Shown: positions 1 through 8,072, numbered from the stretch's first letter. The stretch is 17,906 nucleotides of DNA from Cytophagales bacterium (GCA_011524675.1 WTJX01000727.1:1-17906); one strand, 5' to 3'. The notes: a model not told the origin generated them from the letters alone. Program-made: numbers and translations.

Positions 1-2
1 AA

Positions 3-37
3 AAAAGCTAATTGCTAATACCTAAAAGCCAAAAGCT
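3..37. repeat. Heptad array, GCT-type (5 units)
   Basis: Five consecutive 7-nt words stay in exact phase: AAAAGCT at 3, AATTGCT at 10, AATACCT at 17, AAAAGCC at 24 and AAAAGCT at 31. Each begins with AA and ends in GCT or a one-base variant. No reading frame is conserved. The window starts here, so the array may extend further upstream. Confidence 0.8.
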
Positions 38-121
38 CATGAAAACAAAGACGTAGTTAACCGAATACTTACATAAATTTCAAATAACGTTAGGTAGTGA
101 AATAACATTCCTTAAAGCATC

Positions 122-171
122 AAATTACAAATAGCAAATTTTAAACTTTTGTTATTTGCTATTTGTAATTT
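122..171. repeat. Perfect 18-bp inverted repeat built from heptads
   Basis: The 18 bases at 122-139 are the exact reverse complement of 154-171, with a 14-nt loop containing AAACTTTT (143-150). The arms are themselves heptads: AAATTAC at 122, AAATAGC at 129, AAATTTT at 136 on one side, and TGTTATT at 150, TGCTATT at 157, TGTAATT at 164 on the other. The stem is AT-rich and is not followed by a clean T-run, so a simple intrinsic terminator is uncertain. A relative with the same loop core lies at 11431-11477. Confidence 0.85.
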
Positions 172-368
172 TATTATTTGACTTTTCTTGAAGGGTAAAG
201 CTTGTTTACTATCAGTAACCTAAGGTTTCTAAAATTACAAAGTAGGATGGTAGGGGACACAGTAAAGATGCTGGCGTTGTAGCGTGTGTTTAAAATTTAT
301 GTTCAAAGGATAGCAATTTAAACACGCTCTTACTTATCTTTAGTGTTGAGTATTCAACCGTGATATTT

Positions 369-1095
369 ATGCAAGCTAATAAACCCCAAGCTTAACAAAG
401 CACTAAAGTAATAGGTCTTTTTATAGGGCTGATTATTTTTGCTGTACTACTATTTTTTCCTCTAAGCACTACATTGAGTAAGGAAGCAAACAAAGTGATA
501 GCCATCGCTGCACTGATGTTGATATGGTGGGTTACAGAGGCTATCTCCATTGCCGCCACCGCATTACTCCCTATCATACTTTTTCCACTGCTAAAGGTGT
601 TTTCCATAAAAGAAGCAAGCATGCCCTACAGTTCTCCTATTGTCTATTTGTTTATGGGGGGATTATCATTGCGTTAGTCATGGAAAATGGAACCTGCACA
701 AGCGTATAGCATTGCTCATCATCCAAAAAACAGGAACACATGCCAATGGCGTTATTTTAGGTTTTATGCTGGCTACGGCATTATTGAGTATGTGGATCAG
801 CAATACTGCTACCACAGTAATGATGTTGCCTATCGCTCAATCTGTGATGTTACTCTTTCTCCAAGGTCAACAAATCTTAAGCAAAGGACAAAAGAACTTT
901 GCTTTGGCGTTGTTCTTAGGCGTAGCTTATGCTGCTAATATAGGTGGAGTGGCTACCTTGGTAAGGACTCCTCCAAATCCAGTATTGACGGCTTATTTTG
1001 AAAATACTTTTTATGAAGAGATTTCTTTTGCCAGCTGGATGGCGGTAGCTCTTCCGTTTTTACTTGATTTTTTGGTTACTATGATTCTTGTTTAA
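369..1095 (+). pseudogene. Decayed DASS-family (SLC13-type) anion symporter
   Basis: This is the remnant of an inner-membrane transporter of the divalent anion:Na+ symporter family (dicarboxylate, sulfate or phosphate; substrate not readable). The reading can be rebuilt across three frames: ATG at 369, an in-frame TAA at 393-395, membrane segments GLFIGLIIFAVLLFFPL and VIAIAALMLIWWVTEA, a frameshift in the six-G run 656-661, and another in the four-A run 684-687. The first-half signatures WISNTATTVMMLP and RTPPNPV, close to the family SNT and GTPPN motifs, follow. The reading ends at 1095 after about 240 residues, where the family usually has about 470-500. The whole second half with its own SNT motif is absent and repeat-like DNA follows. 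The frameshifts alone could be sequencing errors, but the early stop plus the lost C-terminus argue for a dead gene. Confidence 0.85.
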
Positions 1096-1122
1096 AAAAC
1101 ATAGCCTGTGATTACATAATAC

Positions 1123-1262
1123 TTTTTCTATCAGGCGTTACTTGATCCTGTTTTTATTCGCTCCCGACGTTTGGGCATCTTAGGAAAAGTAACATGAAAA
1201 TATCTAGCCTTTACTACTTTTTCGCCTGCAAAAGAACTAAACGGGTTTAACCGAATGCTTAC
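1123..1262. repeat. Interspersed repeat, copy A (about 140 bp)
   Basis: This stretch matches 9934-10091 over nearly its whole length. Shared blocks include TTTTTCTATCAGG, CTCCCGACG, TTGGGCATCT, AGGAAAAGTAACATGAAAA and GCCTGCAAAAG, and it ends in AACCGAATGCTTAC (1249-1262). Copy A begins 28 bases after the truncated DASS reading frame and ends directly at the DUF58 stop codon, so it fills the gap between them. On the minus strand it has a short open stretch of about 20 codons ending at TGA, but no convincing gene. Confidence 0.8.
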
Positions 1263-1264
1263 TA

Positions 1265-2671
1265 TTAAATCATTCCTCTTGATTTTAGCTCCAAATACTT
1301 GTTAAGGGTGTGTAGTGTAAGGTTTTCGGGTTCGGTATAGATCGTTTGTATGCCATACATATTCAACGAAAGGCTTAACTTTTCTTTCTCTACCGACATC
1401 TTTTCGGCTATGGTTTTCAAATAAATCTCTTCTGTATTTTTCGCTTCTGAATATCCGTAGTCCTCTAGTTCACTATTTTTAAAGAAAATTACAATCAAGA
1501 TGTGGCGTTGATTTAACTTTCGTAAGATAGGCAAGATACGCTCTAAAGAATACTCACTCTCTATATTGGTAAACAAAAAGAGCAAGCTTCTGCCATGCAC
1601 TAGCTTGTTACTTAGTTGATAAAGCAGTTCGTAGTTGGCTTCGGTATCTCTTTCTTTTTCTTTATATAACGTTTGTAATACTCTGGAGATATGTCCTGGG
1701 TCATTTTGGGCTTTGAGCGTATTGCCTATAATATCCGAAAACGTAATCAGTCCTGCCTTATCCTGCTTTTGCAATGCTACATTGCTGATAACTAATGTAG
1801 CATTGATAGCATAGTCCAAGAGCGACATGCCGTTAAAAGGCATATTCATTGTTCTACCTTTGTCTATGATGGTATATACCTGTTGTGATTTTTCTTCTTG
1901 AAAGTGATTTACCTTTAAGTCTCCTGTTCTCGCTGTAGCCTTCCAGTTTACGTTGCGTAAGTCATCACCCAATATATACTCCTTTATTTGTTCAAACTCA
2001 TAGCTTTGCCCTATGCGTCGCATCTTTTTCATACCATAAAACTTACTCGCCTTTTGCATAGAGTAAAGGCTGTAGTTTTTCATGGCTATGATAGAAGGAT
2101 AAACGGGGATGTTCTGAGGAGAGCCTAATACATACTTGCGTGCAAAGAAACCAATAGAAGAGGACAAAAACACCAAGATATTACCAAATGCATATTCTCC
2201 TCGCTCAGGAGGTGTTAGAGGGTATTGGTAAGTAACCTTATCTGTGATTTGCTCTTCAAAAGAAAAATCTCTTTTTTGAAATTGTACAGGGAGCTCATCA
2301 ATAAGCTCAATCTTATAACCCGTTGTATGGGCAGTATTCAATACTATCTTGACTATGTTTTCGTCTCCTAAAGAAAGGGCAAAAGGTAGCGTCCTCTCTG
2401 CTTTAACTTCATGGTCTATGGCATAGAGCCGATACAGATCAAGCATAGCAACAATACACAAAAGAGCAAAGATTACTTTTGATACCGTCAACATTTCAGG
2501 GATGAAATAAGCCGATACAAAAAGAAATAAGTTTGCGCTAAATACCCAAAAAAAACGAGCACGGAGATATGTAAGTTTAAAATACTTCAATACGTTGTTT
2601 ATTATGATAAAGCTATAACTAAATTGCCGTCTAATAGTACGAAGTATAAAGTACCAAGAGAACAGAAGCAT
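1265..2671 (-). CDS. DUF58 family protein (vWA-like), MoxR partner
   Basis: A 468-residue protein of the DUF58 family, which accompanies MoxR ATPases and is thought to be a vWA-like membrane-tethered partner or substrate. Visible features: a hydrophobic N-terminal pair of segments (about residues 40-60 and 64-82), then a soluble beta-rich region, then the family signature at about 221-262, including QSYEFEQIKEYILGDD and NVNWKATARTGDLKV, and a strand plus Asp at YTIIDKGRTMN that fits the start of a vWA-like fold. The C-terminal 200 residues alternate strands and helices. It is the last gene of the minus-strand cluster, 154 bases after MoxR. The ATG at 2671 is the longest option, and the first 25 residues look unlike the usual family start, so a start further in is possible. 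No truncation is seen. Confidence 0.9.
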   Translation of the reverse strand: MLLFSWYFILRTIRRQFSYSFIIINNVLKYFKLTYLRARFFWVFSANLFLFVSAYFIPEMLTVSKVIFALLCIVAMLDLYRLYAIDHEVKAERTLPFALSLGDENIVKIVLNTAHTTGYKIELIDELPVQFQKRDFSFEEQITDKVTYQYPLTPPERGEYAFGNILVFLSSSIGFFARKYVLGSPQNIPVYPSIIAMKNYSLYSMQKASKFYGMKKMRRIGQSYEFEQIKEYILGDDLRNVNWKATARTGDLKVNHFQEEKSQQVYTIIDKGRTMNMPFNGMSLLDYAINATLVISNVALQKQDKAGLITFSDIIGNTLKAQNDPGHISRVLQTLYKEKERDTEANYELLYQLSNKLVHGRSLLFLFTNIESEYSLERILPILRKLNQRHILIVIFFKNSELEDYGYSEAKNTEEIYLKTIAEKMSVEKEKLSLSLNMYGIQTIYTEPENLTLHTLNKYLELKSRGMI

Positions 2672-2729
2672 TAAAAAAAGCTAGTATGCTATTTTTAGTG
2701 CTTTGATAGTTCAGAAAGAAAGTCTTATT

Positions 2730-2757
2730 CTTTGTACTTTGTACCTTGTACTTAATA
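2730..2757. repeat. Heptad array, CTTTGTA-type (4 units)
   Basis: Exact-phase words CTTTGTA at 2730 and 2737, CCTTGTA at 2744 and CTTAATA at 2751. They lie in the 154-base spacer between the MoxR stop and the DUF58 start and would be transcribed within the operon. Read on the coding strand the word is TACAAAG or TACAAGG. Confidence 0.8.
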
Positions 2758-2788
2758 CAGACTTTTGTAAAAAGCTGGATATTACTAT

Positions 2789-2803
2789 TTTATGTAAACT
2801 AGC
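2789..2803. repeat. 15-mer shared with the 9-10 kb spacer
   Basis: TTTATGTAAACTAGC here is identical to 10108-10122, and both are followed by a T-rich run and a TTTAGTATA- or TTTACTATA-like tail. In each case it sits just outside other repeats. It may be the edge of a small dispersed element. Confidence 0.6.
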
Positions 2804-2825
2804 TTTTTGTTTACTATACTATATA

Positions 2826-3869
2826 TTACCTTGGTACTTCTACGCTATTGATTAATTCATCTATTACCTCAAAGATGTTTCCACCTTCAATTTCTTTTTC
2901 TGCTGTAAGGATGATTCTGTGGTTGAGCACAGGTTTTGCCACATACTTTACATCATCAGGTGTTACAAATGTTCTTCCCCTCATGGCAGCCATGGCTTTA
3001 GACATTTTCAATAAAGCCAATGAAGCTCTAGGCGAAGCTCCTAAAAATAAATCGGCACTATCGCGCGTGAGCGAAATGATTTTTGCGATGTAAACAAGCA
3101 ACTCTCTATCAATATGTACTTTCTCTACCAACTCTTGTAAGTGAGCAATTTTTTCTTTGGTCAATACAGCTTGCACCCCTTTGATCTGGTGTTGGCTAAA
3201 GTCATTTTGGAAACGCTCCAGTATTGCCAATTCCTCCTCATAGCTAGGGTATTTTGCGATGAGTTTTACTAAGAAACGGTCTAGTTGTGCTTCTGGCAAT
3301 TTATACGTTCCTTCTTGCTCTATAGGGTTTTGGGTCGCCATCACAAAGAATGGAGGGGCTAGGGTATATGTACTGGTATCCACCGTTATCTGCCCTTCTT
3401 CCATCACTTCAAACAATGCCGCTTGTGTTTTGGCAGGTGCTCTGTTGATCTCATCTATCAAGACAATATTTGAAAAGATAGGGCCTTTCTTAAACTCAAA
3501 AGAAGCATTTTTTACATTAAAAATATTAGTTCCTACTACGTCAGAAGGCATCAAGTCTGGTGTGAACTGTATTCTAGAAAAATCTGCATCTAATGATTTG
3601 GCAACCAATTTTGAAAGCAATGTCTTGGCTATGCCTGGTACTCCCTCTAAGAGTAAGTGCCCTTTACATAGCAAGGTCGCAAATACCATGTCTATGGTTT
3701 CGTCCATACCTATCAACAGCTTACCTATCTCTTGTTTGGCTGCATACATTGCCCCTGCTAGTTCATTCATGCTTTTGCTCTCCTCTGCTATCTGATCTAT
3801 CAATTGCCCTGTCTGTTCAGTCTGCTCTGATTGTTCTATATGTCCTAACTGTTCTTCTTGTTCTTCCAT
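2826..3869 (-). CDS. MoxR-family AAA+ ATPase
   Basis: A 347-residue AAA+ ATPase of the MoxR group. These act as chaperone-like ATPases on vWA or DUF58 partners. Walker A is GVPGIAKT (76-83), in the Ala-Lys-Thr form common in Bacteroidota members. Walker B is IVLIDEIN (135-142). Sensor 1 is ATQNPIEQEG (from 178), and the arginine-bearing LDRF is at 196-199. The C-terminal lid carries GASPRASLAL and a TPDDV motif, both typical. Length is normal for the group. An odd feature is a glutamine-rich tail before the ATPase core (residues 2-22) made of seven xxQ or xxH triplets. The gene starts 15 bases after the DUF4350 stop and is followed by DUF58, so co-transcription and a working MoxR-DUF58 pair are likely. 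All catalytic motifs appear intact. Confidence 0.95.
   Translation of the reverse strand: MEEQEEQLGHIEQSEQTEQTGQLIDQIAEESKSMNELAGAMYAAKQEIGKLLIGMDETIDMVFATLLCKGHLLLEGVPGIAKTLLSKLVAKSLDADFSRIQFTPDLMPSDVVGTNIFNVKNASFEFKKGPIFSNIVLIDEINRAPAKTQAALFEVMEEGQITVDTSTYTLAPPFFVMATQNPIEQEGTYKLPEAQLDRFLVKLIAKYPSYEEELAILERFQNDFSQHQIKGVQAVLTKEKIAHLQELVEKVHIDRELLVYIAKIISLTRDSADLFLGASPRASLALLKMSKAMAAMRGRTFVTPDDVKYVAKPVLNHRIILTAEKEIEGGNIFEVIDELINSVEVPR
3804..3866 (-). repeat. Seven 9-nt coding units (xxQ) at MoxR N-terminus
   Basis: Residues 2-22 of the MoxR protein have Gln (His once) at every third position: 4, 7, 10 (His), 13, 16, 19 and 22. The triplets include EEQ twice, IEQ, SEQ and TEQ. This corresponds to a degenerate 9-nt period in DNA. 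It lies outside the ATPase core, and typical MoxR proteins begin close to the helix corresponding to residue 34 onward. Confidence 0.75.
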
Positions 3870-3884
3870 TTTTTTCTATTGATG

Positions 3885-5369
3885 TTATTGATAAAAAAAT
3901 TTGAGTGTCATTTCTATACGGTGTAAATCTTTTTCAGTGATGATTTGTGCTTTTGCTACAAAATCAATCACTTCTGCCAAAGCATCTATTTCTTCAGACG
4001 TTTTACGCGTTTTAATTTTAATTTTAGTTTTTACCTCATCACTCCACTGCCCTAGAACAATGCCGTGTCTGTTTTTCATATAATAGGTAAATAGCTGTAC
4101 CTTTTGTTTGGCTAGATGCAAATGATTATTTTTTAAAAAGTATAACCTTCCTATGGTTTGTGCATAAGCTAAAGAAACGTTTTTCTTGGGAGGGATAAAC
4201 GGCAAGATACGTTGCTTTCGTTTTGATTGAATAAGCACATATAGCAATACCATACCCAGGCCCATATACCACGCCCACGCCATAGACGGTTCCTTAAGGA
4301 AATGACGCAAAATGCTTCTGTTTAAATTACCTCCACCAGACGAGTTTCCATAGCCTATGTATGCACTTCGCTCATCAATAAAGATAGTGCCTTCATCTAA
4401 ATGACTGAAAACATTGCTTGCGTAGTTGTAACCTTCCTCTTTTTTTAAAAAGTAATTACTGAAAAGGATAGGCTGCGTATGAATGTAAAAACTACCCTCT
4501 CCATAATCTATCTTCAAGAAATTTACCCTCTTAGAGTTAAAACTCCCCAAATAAGATAGGTTGGAAGGCATGTATTCTTCAGACTTTTCTGCCAGTACTT
4601 TCCAGTCATGTTTTATGCTACCATACTTGCCTCTAAATGTAAAGTGGTAACTATTCTTTTTCTTTAAAGAGTCATGGTAAAAGTTTACATGCGCAGCCTT
4701 TTGTTTTATCTCATCAAATGTAAAAATGGATGAGTCATAGGTGAGGTTTTCCTCATTTAAAAAATCACTAGCGTTCAGAAAACTACTGTCTTCCTCGTTA
4801 TACTCAATCACTTCCTCTACCGTTTCAAAAGGATCTCCAAGAGTATCTTCTGCATCCATAACTTCCAAAGGAGGCTGTACGGTATCTATGACATAGGTAG
4901 AGTCCAAAGCAAGTAGCTTATAATGAATACTTGGAGTAATCTCAGAGGTGATGATGAGCGCTTTATTTCCTTGTTTTACAAAAGCAGCAAGGGTGTCAAA
5001 GTCACTATTCCTGATATAGTAGGAACGATCTACAAATAAGTAGTTTCCTTTTTCGTCTGGCGACAAAGCCTTGCTCACCCTCTTTTTGCCCATATACTCC
5101 ACCGTATGCTTAGGGTGCTTGCCTAGCAATTGATGAAGCAAGAAAGCACCATAAGGATTTTTGTCTTTTTTGCCCAATTTAAAATACTGCCAGTCGTCAT
5201 AGCTGCCAGAGGAAGTCATGAATAAGAGCACGATTCCTAGCAATGCTACGCCTAATATGATGAGTATCGTCCTATTTTTAGATTGATTCTTTTCCAGTTT
5301 CTTTTTGTTTAGTAGTGTTCGGACTGAGGCTTTCTTGGTACGTATGGTACCTACGCTCAATCTCTTCAA
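3885..5369 (-). CDS. DUF4350 domain membrane protein
   Basis: A protein of up to 494 residues with the DUF4350 layout: a membrane anchor (about 34-52), a long non-cytoplasmic region, a second membrane segment (about 363-380), and a basic cytoplasmic tail with helices. The region after the first anchor (NPYGAFLLHQLL, LFVDRSYY, ALIITSEI) fits the Rossmann-like part of the family. An acidic insert lies at about 171-210. Biochemical function is unknown; it is consistently found with DUF4129, MoxR and DUF58 genes in Bacteroidota. The start is uncertain: the frame from 5369 begins with TTG and overlaps the DUF4129 gene by 92 bases. The family usually begins shortly before the anchor, where no ATG exists; CTG at 5297 (codon 25) would give a 20-base overlap. 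Translational coupling to DUF4129 is likely. It ends 15 bases before MoxR. Confidence 0.85.
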   Translation of the reverse strand: MKRLSVGTIRTKKASVRTLLNKKKLEKNQSKNRTILIILGVALLGIVLLFMTSSGSYDDWQYFKLGKKDKNPYGAFLLHQLLGKHPKHTVEYMGKKRVSKALSPDEKGNYLFVDRSYYIRNSDFDTLAAFVKQGNKALIITSEITPSIHYKLLALDSTYVIDTVQPPLEVMDAEDTLGDPFETVEEVIEYNEEDSSFLNASDFLNEENLTYDSSIFTFDEIKQKAAHVNFYHDSLKKKNSYHFTFRGKYGSIKHDWKVLAEKSEEYMPSNLSYLGSFNSKRVNFLKIDYGEGSFYIHTQPILFSNYFLKKEEGYNYASNVFSHLDEGTIFIDERSAYIGYGNSSGGGNLNRSILRHFLKEPSMAWAWYMGLGMVLLYVLIQSKRKQRILPFIPPKKNVSLAYAQTIGRLYFLKNNHLHLAKQKVQLFTYYMKNRHGIVLGQWSDEVKTKIKIKTRKTSEEIDALAEVIDFVAKAQIITEKDLHRIEMTLKFFYQ

Positions 5370-6090
5370 AATCTGTGAGATTAATTTTCTTTAACCCAAA
5401 CCATGTATGCTCATATACTTGAGTAAAAAACAAAAAGTCTTCCGAAGGTTTGTTTTTTGACTTCAACTCATACAAATACTCATAGTTTGTTTTATCCTTT
5501 TTCCATTCGATATCTCCCTTTGTAGAGAGGGTGATGATTAGTTTTAGATAAAGGTAGCGGATAGCTAGGCGGTAGTCTCCGTTTTGTTTTGCCAATATGT
5601 ATTCATCTATTACTTCTAGATCTTCATCTTCACCTTCGGCACGCAAAAACTCTTTGATAGAAAACTCTTGCTTTACTTTTTTATTTCCTTTGTATTTGGC
5701 GTTTCTCAATAGCCATACCAGCAAACCTACGATCAGTCCAATGAATATGATAAGCATAATGCCTTGAAAGTTGATCGACGGCAACTTTGGGCTGCTAGAT
5801 CTAGAAATAGGTCTTAGTCTTCGTCGCTCATCTTCATCTCCATATTCTCCATCCCCATCTCCCTTTACCTTCTCAGGATCAAACTCAAACTCCCCCATCT
5901 CTTCGTTTCTTCTTTCACCATTACGTCTTTCTGGTCCAGGGTAGTTCAGTTCTTTACTTATACGCTGCCATTCTTCTTTGTCAAATTCTTTTTTTTCGAC
6001 AGTGTAATCTTTGGCTATATACTCAGACTCAGTTTGTCCCCAGAACAGTTGAGTAAGAAAAATAAATAATATGAAAAATAAATACTTCAA
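5278..6090 (-). CDS. DUF4129 domain membrane protein
   Basis: A 270-residue protein with a signal peptide (1-18, ending near LFWGQ), a charged low-complexity stretch (about 53-93, rich in Arg, Glu, Asp and Gly), one membrane segment (about 109-128) and a cytoplasmic C-terminal domain. That domain has DUF4129 hallmarks: GDYRLAIRYLYLKLI (from 171), the DIEWKKDKTNYEY stretch and EHTWFG (227-232). The family is of unknown biochemistry and typical of MoxR/DUF58/DUF4350 clusters, where it probably forms part of a membrane complex. The gene starts 46 bases after the SpoIIM-like gene stops and overlaps the start of the DUF4350 gene. The charged linker before the membrane segment varies between relatives and need not be functional. 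Confidence 0.88.
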   Translation of the reverse strand: MKYLFFILFIFLTQLFWGQTESEYIAKDYTVEKKEFDKEEWQRISKELNYPGPERRNGERRNEEMGEFEFDPEKVKGDGDGEYGDEDERRRLRPISRSSSPKLPSINFQGIMLIIFIGLIVGLLVWLLRNAKYKGNKKVKQEFSIKEFLRAEGEDEDLEVIDEYILAKQNGDYRLAIRYLYLKLIITLSTKGDIEWKKDKTNYEYLYELKSKNKPSEDFLFFTQVYEHTWFGLKKINLTDFEEIERRYHTYQESLSPNTTKQKETGKESI

Positions 6091-6136
6091 CGAATATTAA
6101 TGGTCTATTAGTAAAACACGAAACTACAATAAAAAA

Positions 6137-7996
6137 TTATTCTGTAGTCATTCCAAAAACTCTTTTTTTCTTACTGAAAACTTCTGCTATGCGTTGGCGT
6201 AAAAAGGTAGCGTTTTTTTCTTCTAATAATGAGTAGAAAGTAAGCACATTTACTTGGATGATGATAGGCATCAAGAGCGCAAGAGCTGTAATAAACAAGT
6301 TTATAAAGCAGAAATTTAAAATCAATTCTTTTCTTTCCCCTTCAAAAGGAATATTGATGTTGATGACCTCTATATAAAAATAAACAATCAAAAACCCAAT
6401 GATAGTACATGCTAAAAGAAAAAAGAGCGTCAGCAACAGGTTCAAGCCAATGCTATTAAAAAAAGTGTTTTTTAAAACGAAAGTAGCTTTTTTGAACCCT
6501 TCTTTTATCGTAGAACCGTCAAGGATAACCGCTGTACCCCACAAACTACAAACGATTATCATGAGCATAAACAGTAGAACAGCGAAGAAATTATGCTCTA
6601 TGAGAAAAGGAGCATTGCAAAGCATAGATGCCAATAGCATCCATATAATGTTACTCTTAGTTATCAGGCTGTTTTCTTTTTTAGGTACATTCATGGTTTT
6701 TTTTATTCTTTTAAAGGAGATGAAAAAGAGTAAAAATAGAGCGTTTACACCAGCTATAGGAGTAATCATAGAAGTATCATAGTCTATGATGGTATCTGCC
6801 ATATAATAAAAGAAAGAGAAACCTACTTGTTTTTTTGTTCCAGTGAGGTGCATATTCCACAGTACCGCTGTACCATAAGTACAAGAGATAAAAAAAGCGA
6901 CTTTTAAGTAGCTGCCCAAATGAAGCGAAAATGACAGGATAGCTTCCCGTATCAACTGAAAAAAAGCTTTTATCTCACTAGTGTCTAACGTTAGCACCTG
7001 CCTAGTAGTAGGTACAAAAGGTACAGCTTTACCATATTTTTCTGCTAAGCTTTTTCCTTTTCGCAGGGGATTGATGACAAACATAAACAATACCAATGCA
7101 AAAGAGCAAATGATGAGTATCAACCTCAGTACATCAGGGACATCGGTATATCTAGTCAAAAAACTTTCGATAGCCCCAGCTAAAATAATGAGAGGGATAA
7201 TGCCTAGCATGATTTTTATACTCCTGTTCACTCCAATCAAGAATGACTGAAAGCGGCTATGAGTCTCAGGAAAGATAAAGCTCTTTCCCAATACTAATCC
7301 CGCAGCACCGGCAATAATGATACAGGAGATTTCTATGGTGCCATGTAGCCATATAGCCAAAAAAGACTCCCAAAAAAGCCCTCGTTCTATAAAGAAGTAT
7401 TGAAACGTACCTACCATAATGCCATTGTATAGCATGATAAATAGTGTACCCAAAGCAGCCATCAAACCATAGATGTAGGTTTTTAGTGCTACTGTAATAT
7501 TATTTGAGGTAATCCCTAAAAACATTTCGCTTTGGTGCATGTCTTTATACACGGCCATAGGGTCGCCATTGGCAATATTTTCTTTAGTCATATTTACATA
7601 GCGATCAGAGAGTATTTCACTAGCAAAGTCATCATTGACAATACTCGAAAATACACCGATTAATACTGCAATCAAGAAAAACAAAAAAGAGACGAGCAAG
7701 TCTTTGCGCGCCGTCCACATAATATATGGGAGTTCTTCTCTCCAAAACCGCATGAAACTAGAAAAAAAACTCGTTTTCTTCTGTTTTAGCAATAAACTGA
7801 AGATTTTACTTGCCAGCGCATTTAAGTACACCCTTACAGATCTATTCTTATAATGAGTTCTAGAAAAAGATAAGTCCTCTGTAGTTTGGATAAATAGCTT
7901 GGCCAATTGGTCAGGATTAGACTCCTTACGCGCAAGCAACTCCTCCAGCTCTCTCCATTGTTTATGTTTTTGTTTTACAAAGTCTTTTTCTTTCAT
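6137..7996 (-). CDS. SpoIIM-like membrane protein with C-terminal membrane extension
   Basis: A 619-residue polytopic membrane protein. Residues 1-310 match the SpoIIM (stage II sporulation protein M, DUF95) family: a soluble helical N-terminus, a membrane helix near 100-120, then LKTYIYGLMAALGTLF, NGIMVGTFQYFF, WLHGTIEIS (His218, Glu222) and a GAIESFLTR helix. Despite the name, Bacteroidota members have nothing to do with spores. The first half alone has the usual family length. Residues 310-619 add five or more hydrophobic segments of no family I recognise. In related clusters a separate membrane protein often lies at this place, so this may be a fusion of two neighbours. It is the first gene of the minus-strand cluster. 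Its ATG at 7996 is immediately preceded by a heptad array in the leader. Confidence 0.88.
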   Translation of the reverse strand: MKEKDFVKQKHKQWRELEELLARKESNPDQLAKLFIQTTEDLSFSRTHYKNRSVRVYLNALASKIFSLLLKQKKTSFFSSFMRFWREELPYIMWTARKDLLVSFLFFLIAVLIGVFSSIVNDDFASEILSDRYVNMTKENIANGDPMAVYKDMHQSEMFLGITSNNITVALKTYIYGLMAALGTLFIMLYNGIMVGTFQYFFIERGLFWESFLAIWLHGTIEISCIIIAGAAGLVLGKSFIFPETHSRFQSFLIGVNRSIKIMLGIIPLIILAGAIESFLTRYTDVPDVLRLILIICSFALVLFMFVINPLRKGKSLAEKYGKAVPFVPTTRQVLTLDTSEIKAFFQLIREAILSFSLHLGSYLKVAFFISCTYGTAVLWNMHLTGTKKQVGFSFFYYMADTIIDYDTSMITPIAGVNALFLLFFISFKRIKKTMNVPKKENSLITKSNIIWMLLASMLCNAPFLIEHNFFAVLLFMLMIIVCSLWGTAVILDGSTIKEGFKKATFVLKNTFFNSIGLNLLLTLFFLLACTIIGFLIVYFYIEVININIPFEGERKELILNFCFINLFITALALLMPIIIQVNVLTFYSLLEEKNATFLRQRIAEVFSKKKRVFGMTTE

Positions 7997-8002
7997 TTTT
8001 AT

Positions 8003-8072
8003 GTTCTAAGTTCTAAGTTCTACGTTTTGAGTTTTACGTTTTTGAAAATAGTCAATCGTCCAATTGTAAATT
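8003..8072. repeat. Heptad array in the SpoIIM-cluster leader
   Basis: Six words begin with GT exactly every 7 nt: GTTCTAA at 8003 and 8010, GTTCTAC at 8017, GTTTTGA at 8024, GTTTTAC at 8031, GTTTTTG at 8038. After a one-base slip it continues with GTCAATC at 8051, GTCCAATT at 8058 and GTAAATT at 8066. It begins six bases upstream of the minus-strand start codon at 7996, so on that strand it forms the 5' leader. The part 8046-8076 matches 11552-11582 in 27 of 31 positions. Confidence 0.85.

Larger units (their letters stand above)
1..368. other. Gene-free repeat-rich leader region
   Basis: No convincing coding region is seen here. The stretch holds a heptad array (3-37), the terminal 14-mer AACCGAATACTTAC of an interspersed repeat (59-72), a perfect 18-bp inverted repeat (122-171) and a weaker 9-bp inverted repeat: GTGTTTAAA at 286-294 pairs with TTTAAACAC at 317-325. 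The last lies about 45 bases before the remnant start of the DASS pseudogene and could be a leftover leader or operator hairpin. That role is only a guess. Confidence 0.6.

Noticed and set aside
656..687. Programmed frameshifting in the DASS gene
   Set aside because: Two separate shifts plus an early stop and loss of the second half fit decay or sequencing error better than recoding.
1191..1250. Short peptide starting at the ATG in the interspersed repeat
   Set aside because: The two copies differ by a one-base indel a few codons after the ATG, so the frame is not conserved.
3259..3795. 178-codon plus-strand open frame opposite MoxR
   Set aside because: It is the antisense of a strongly conserved ATPase, and its translation has no recognisable motif.
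6399..6782. 127-codon plus-strand frame opposite the SpoIIM-like gene
   Set aside because: Hydrophobic antisense shadow of membrane-protein codons, with no family features.
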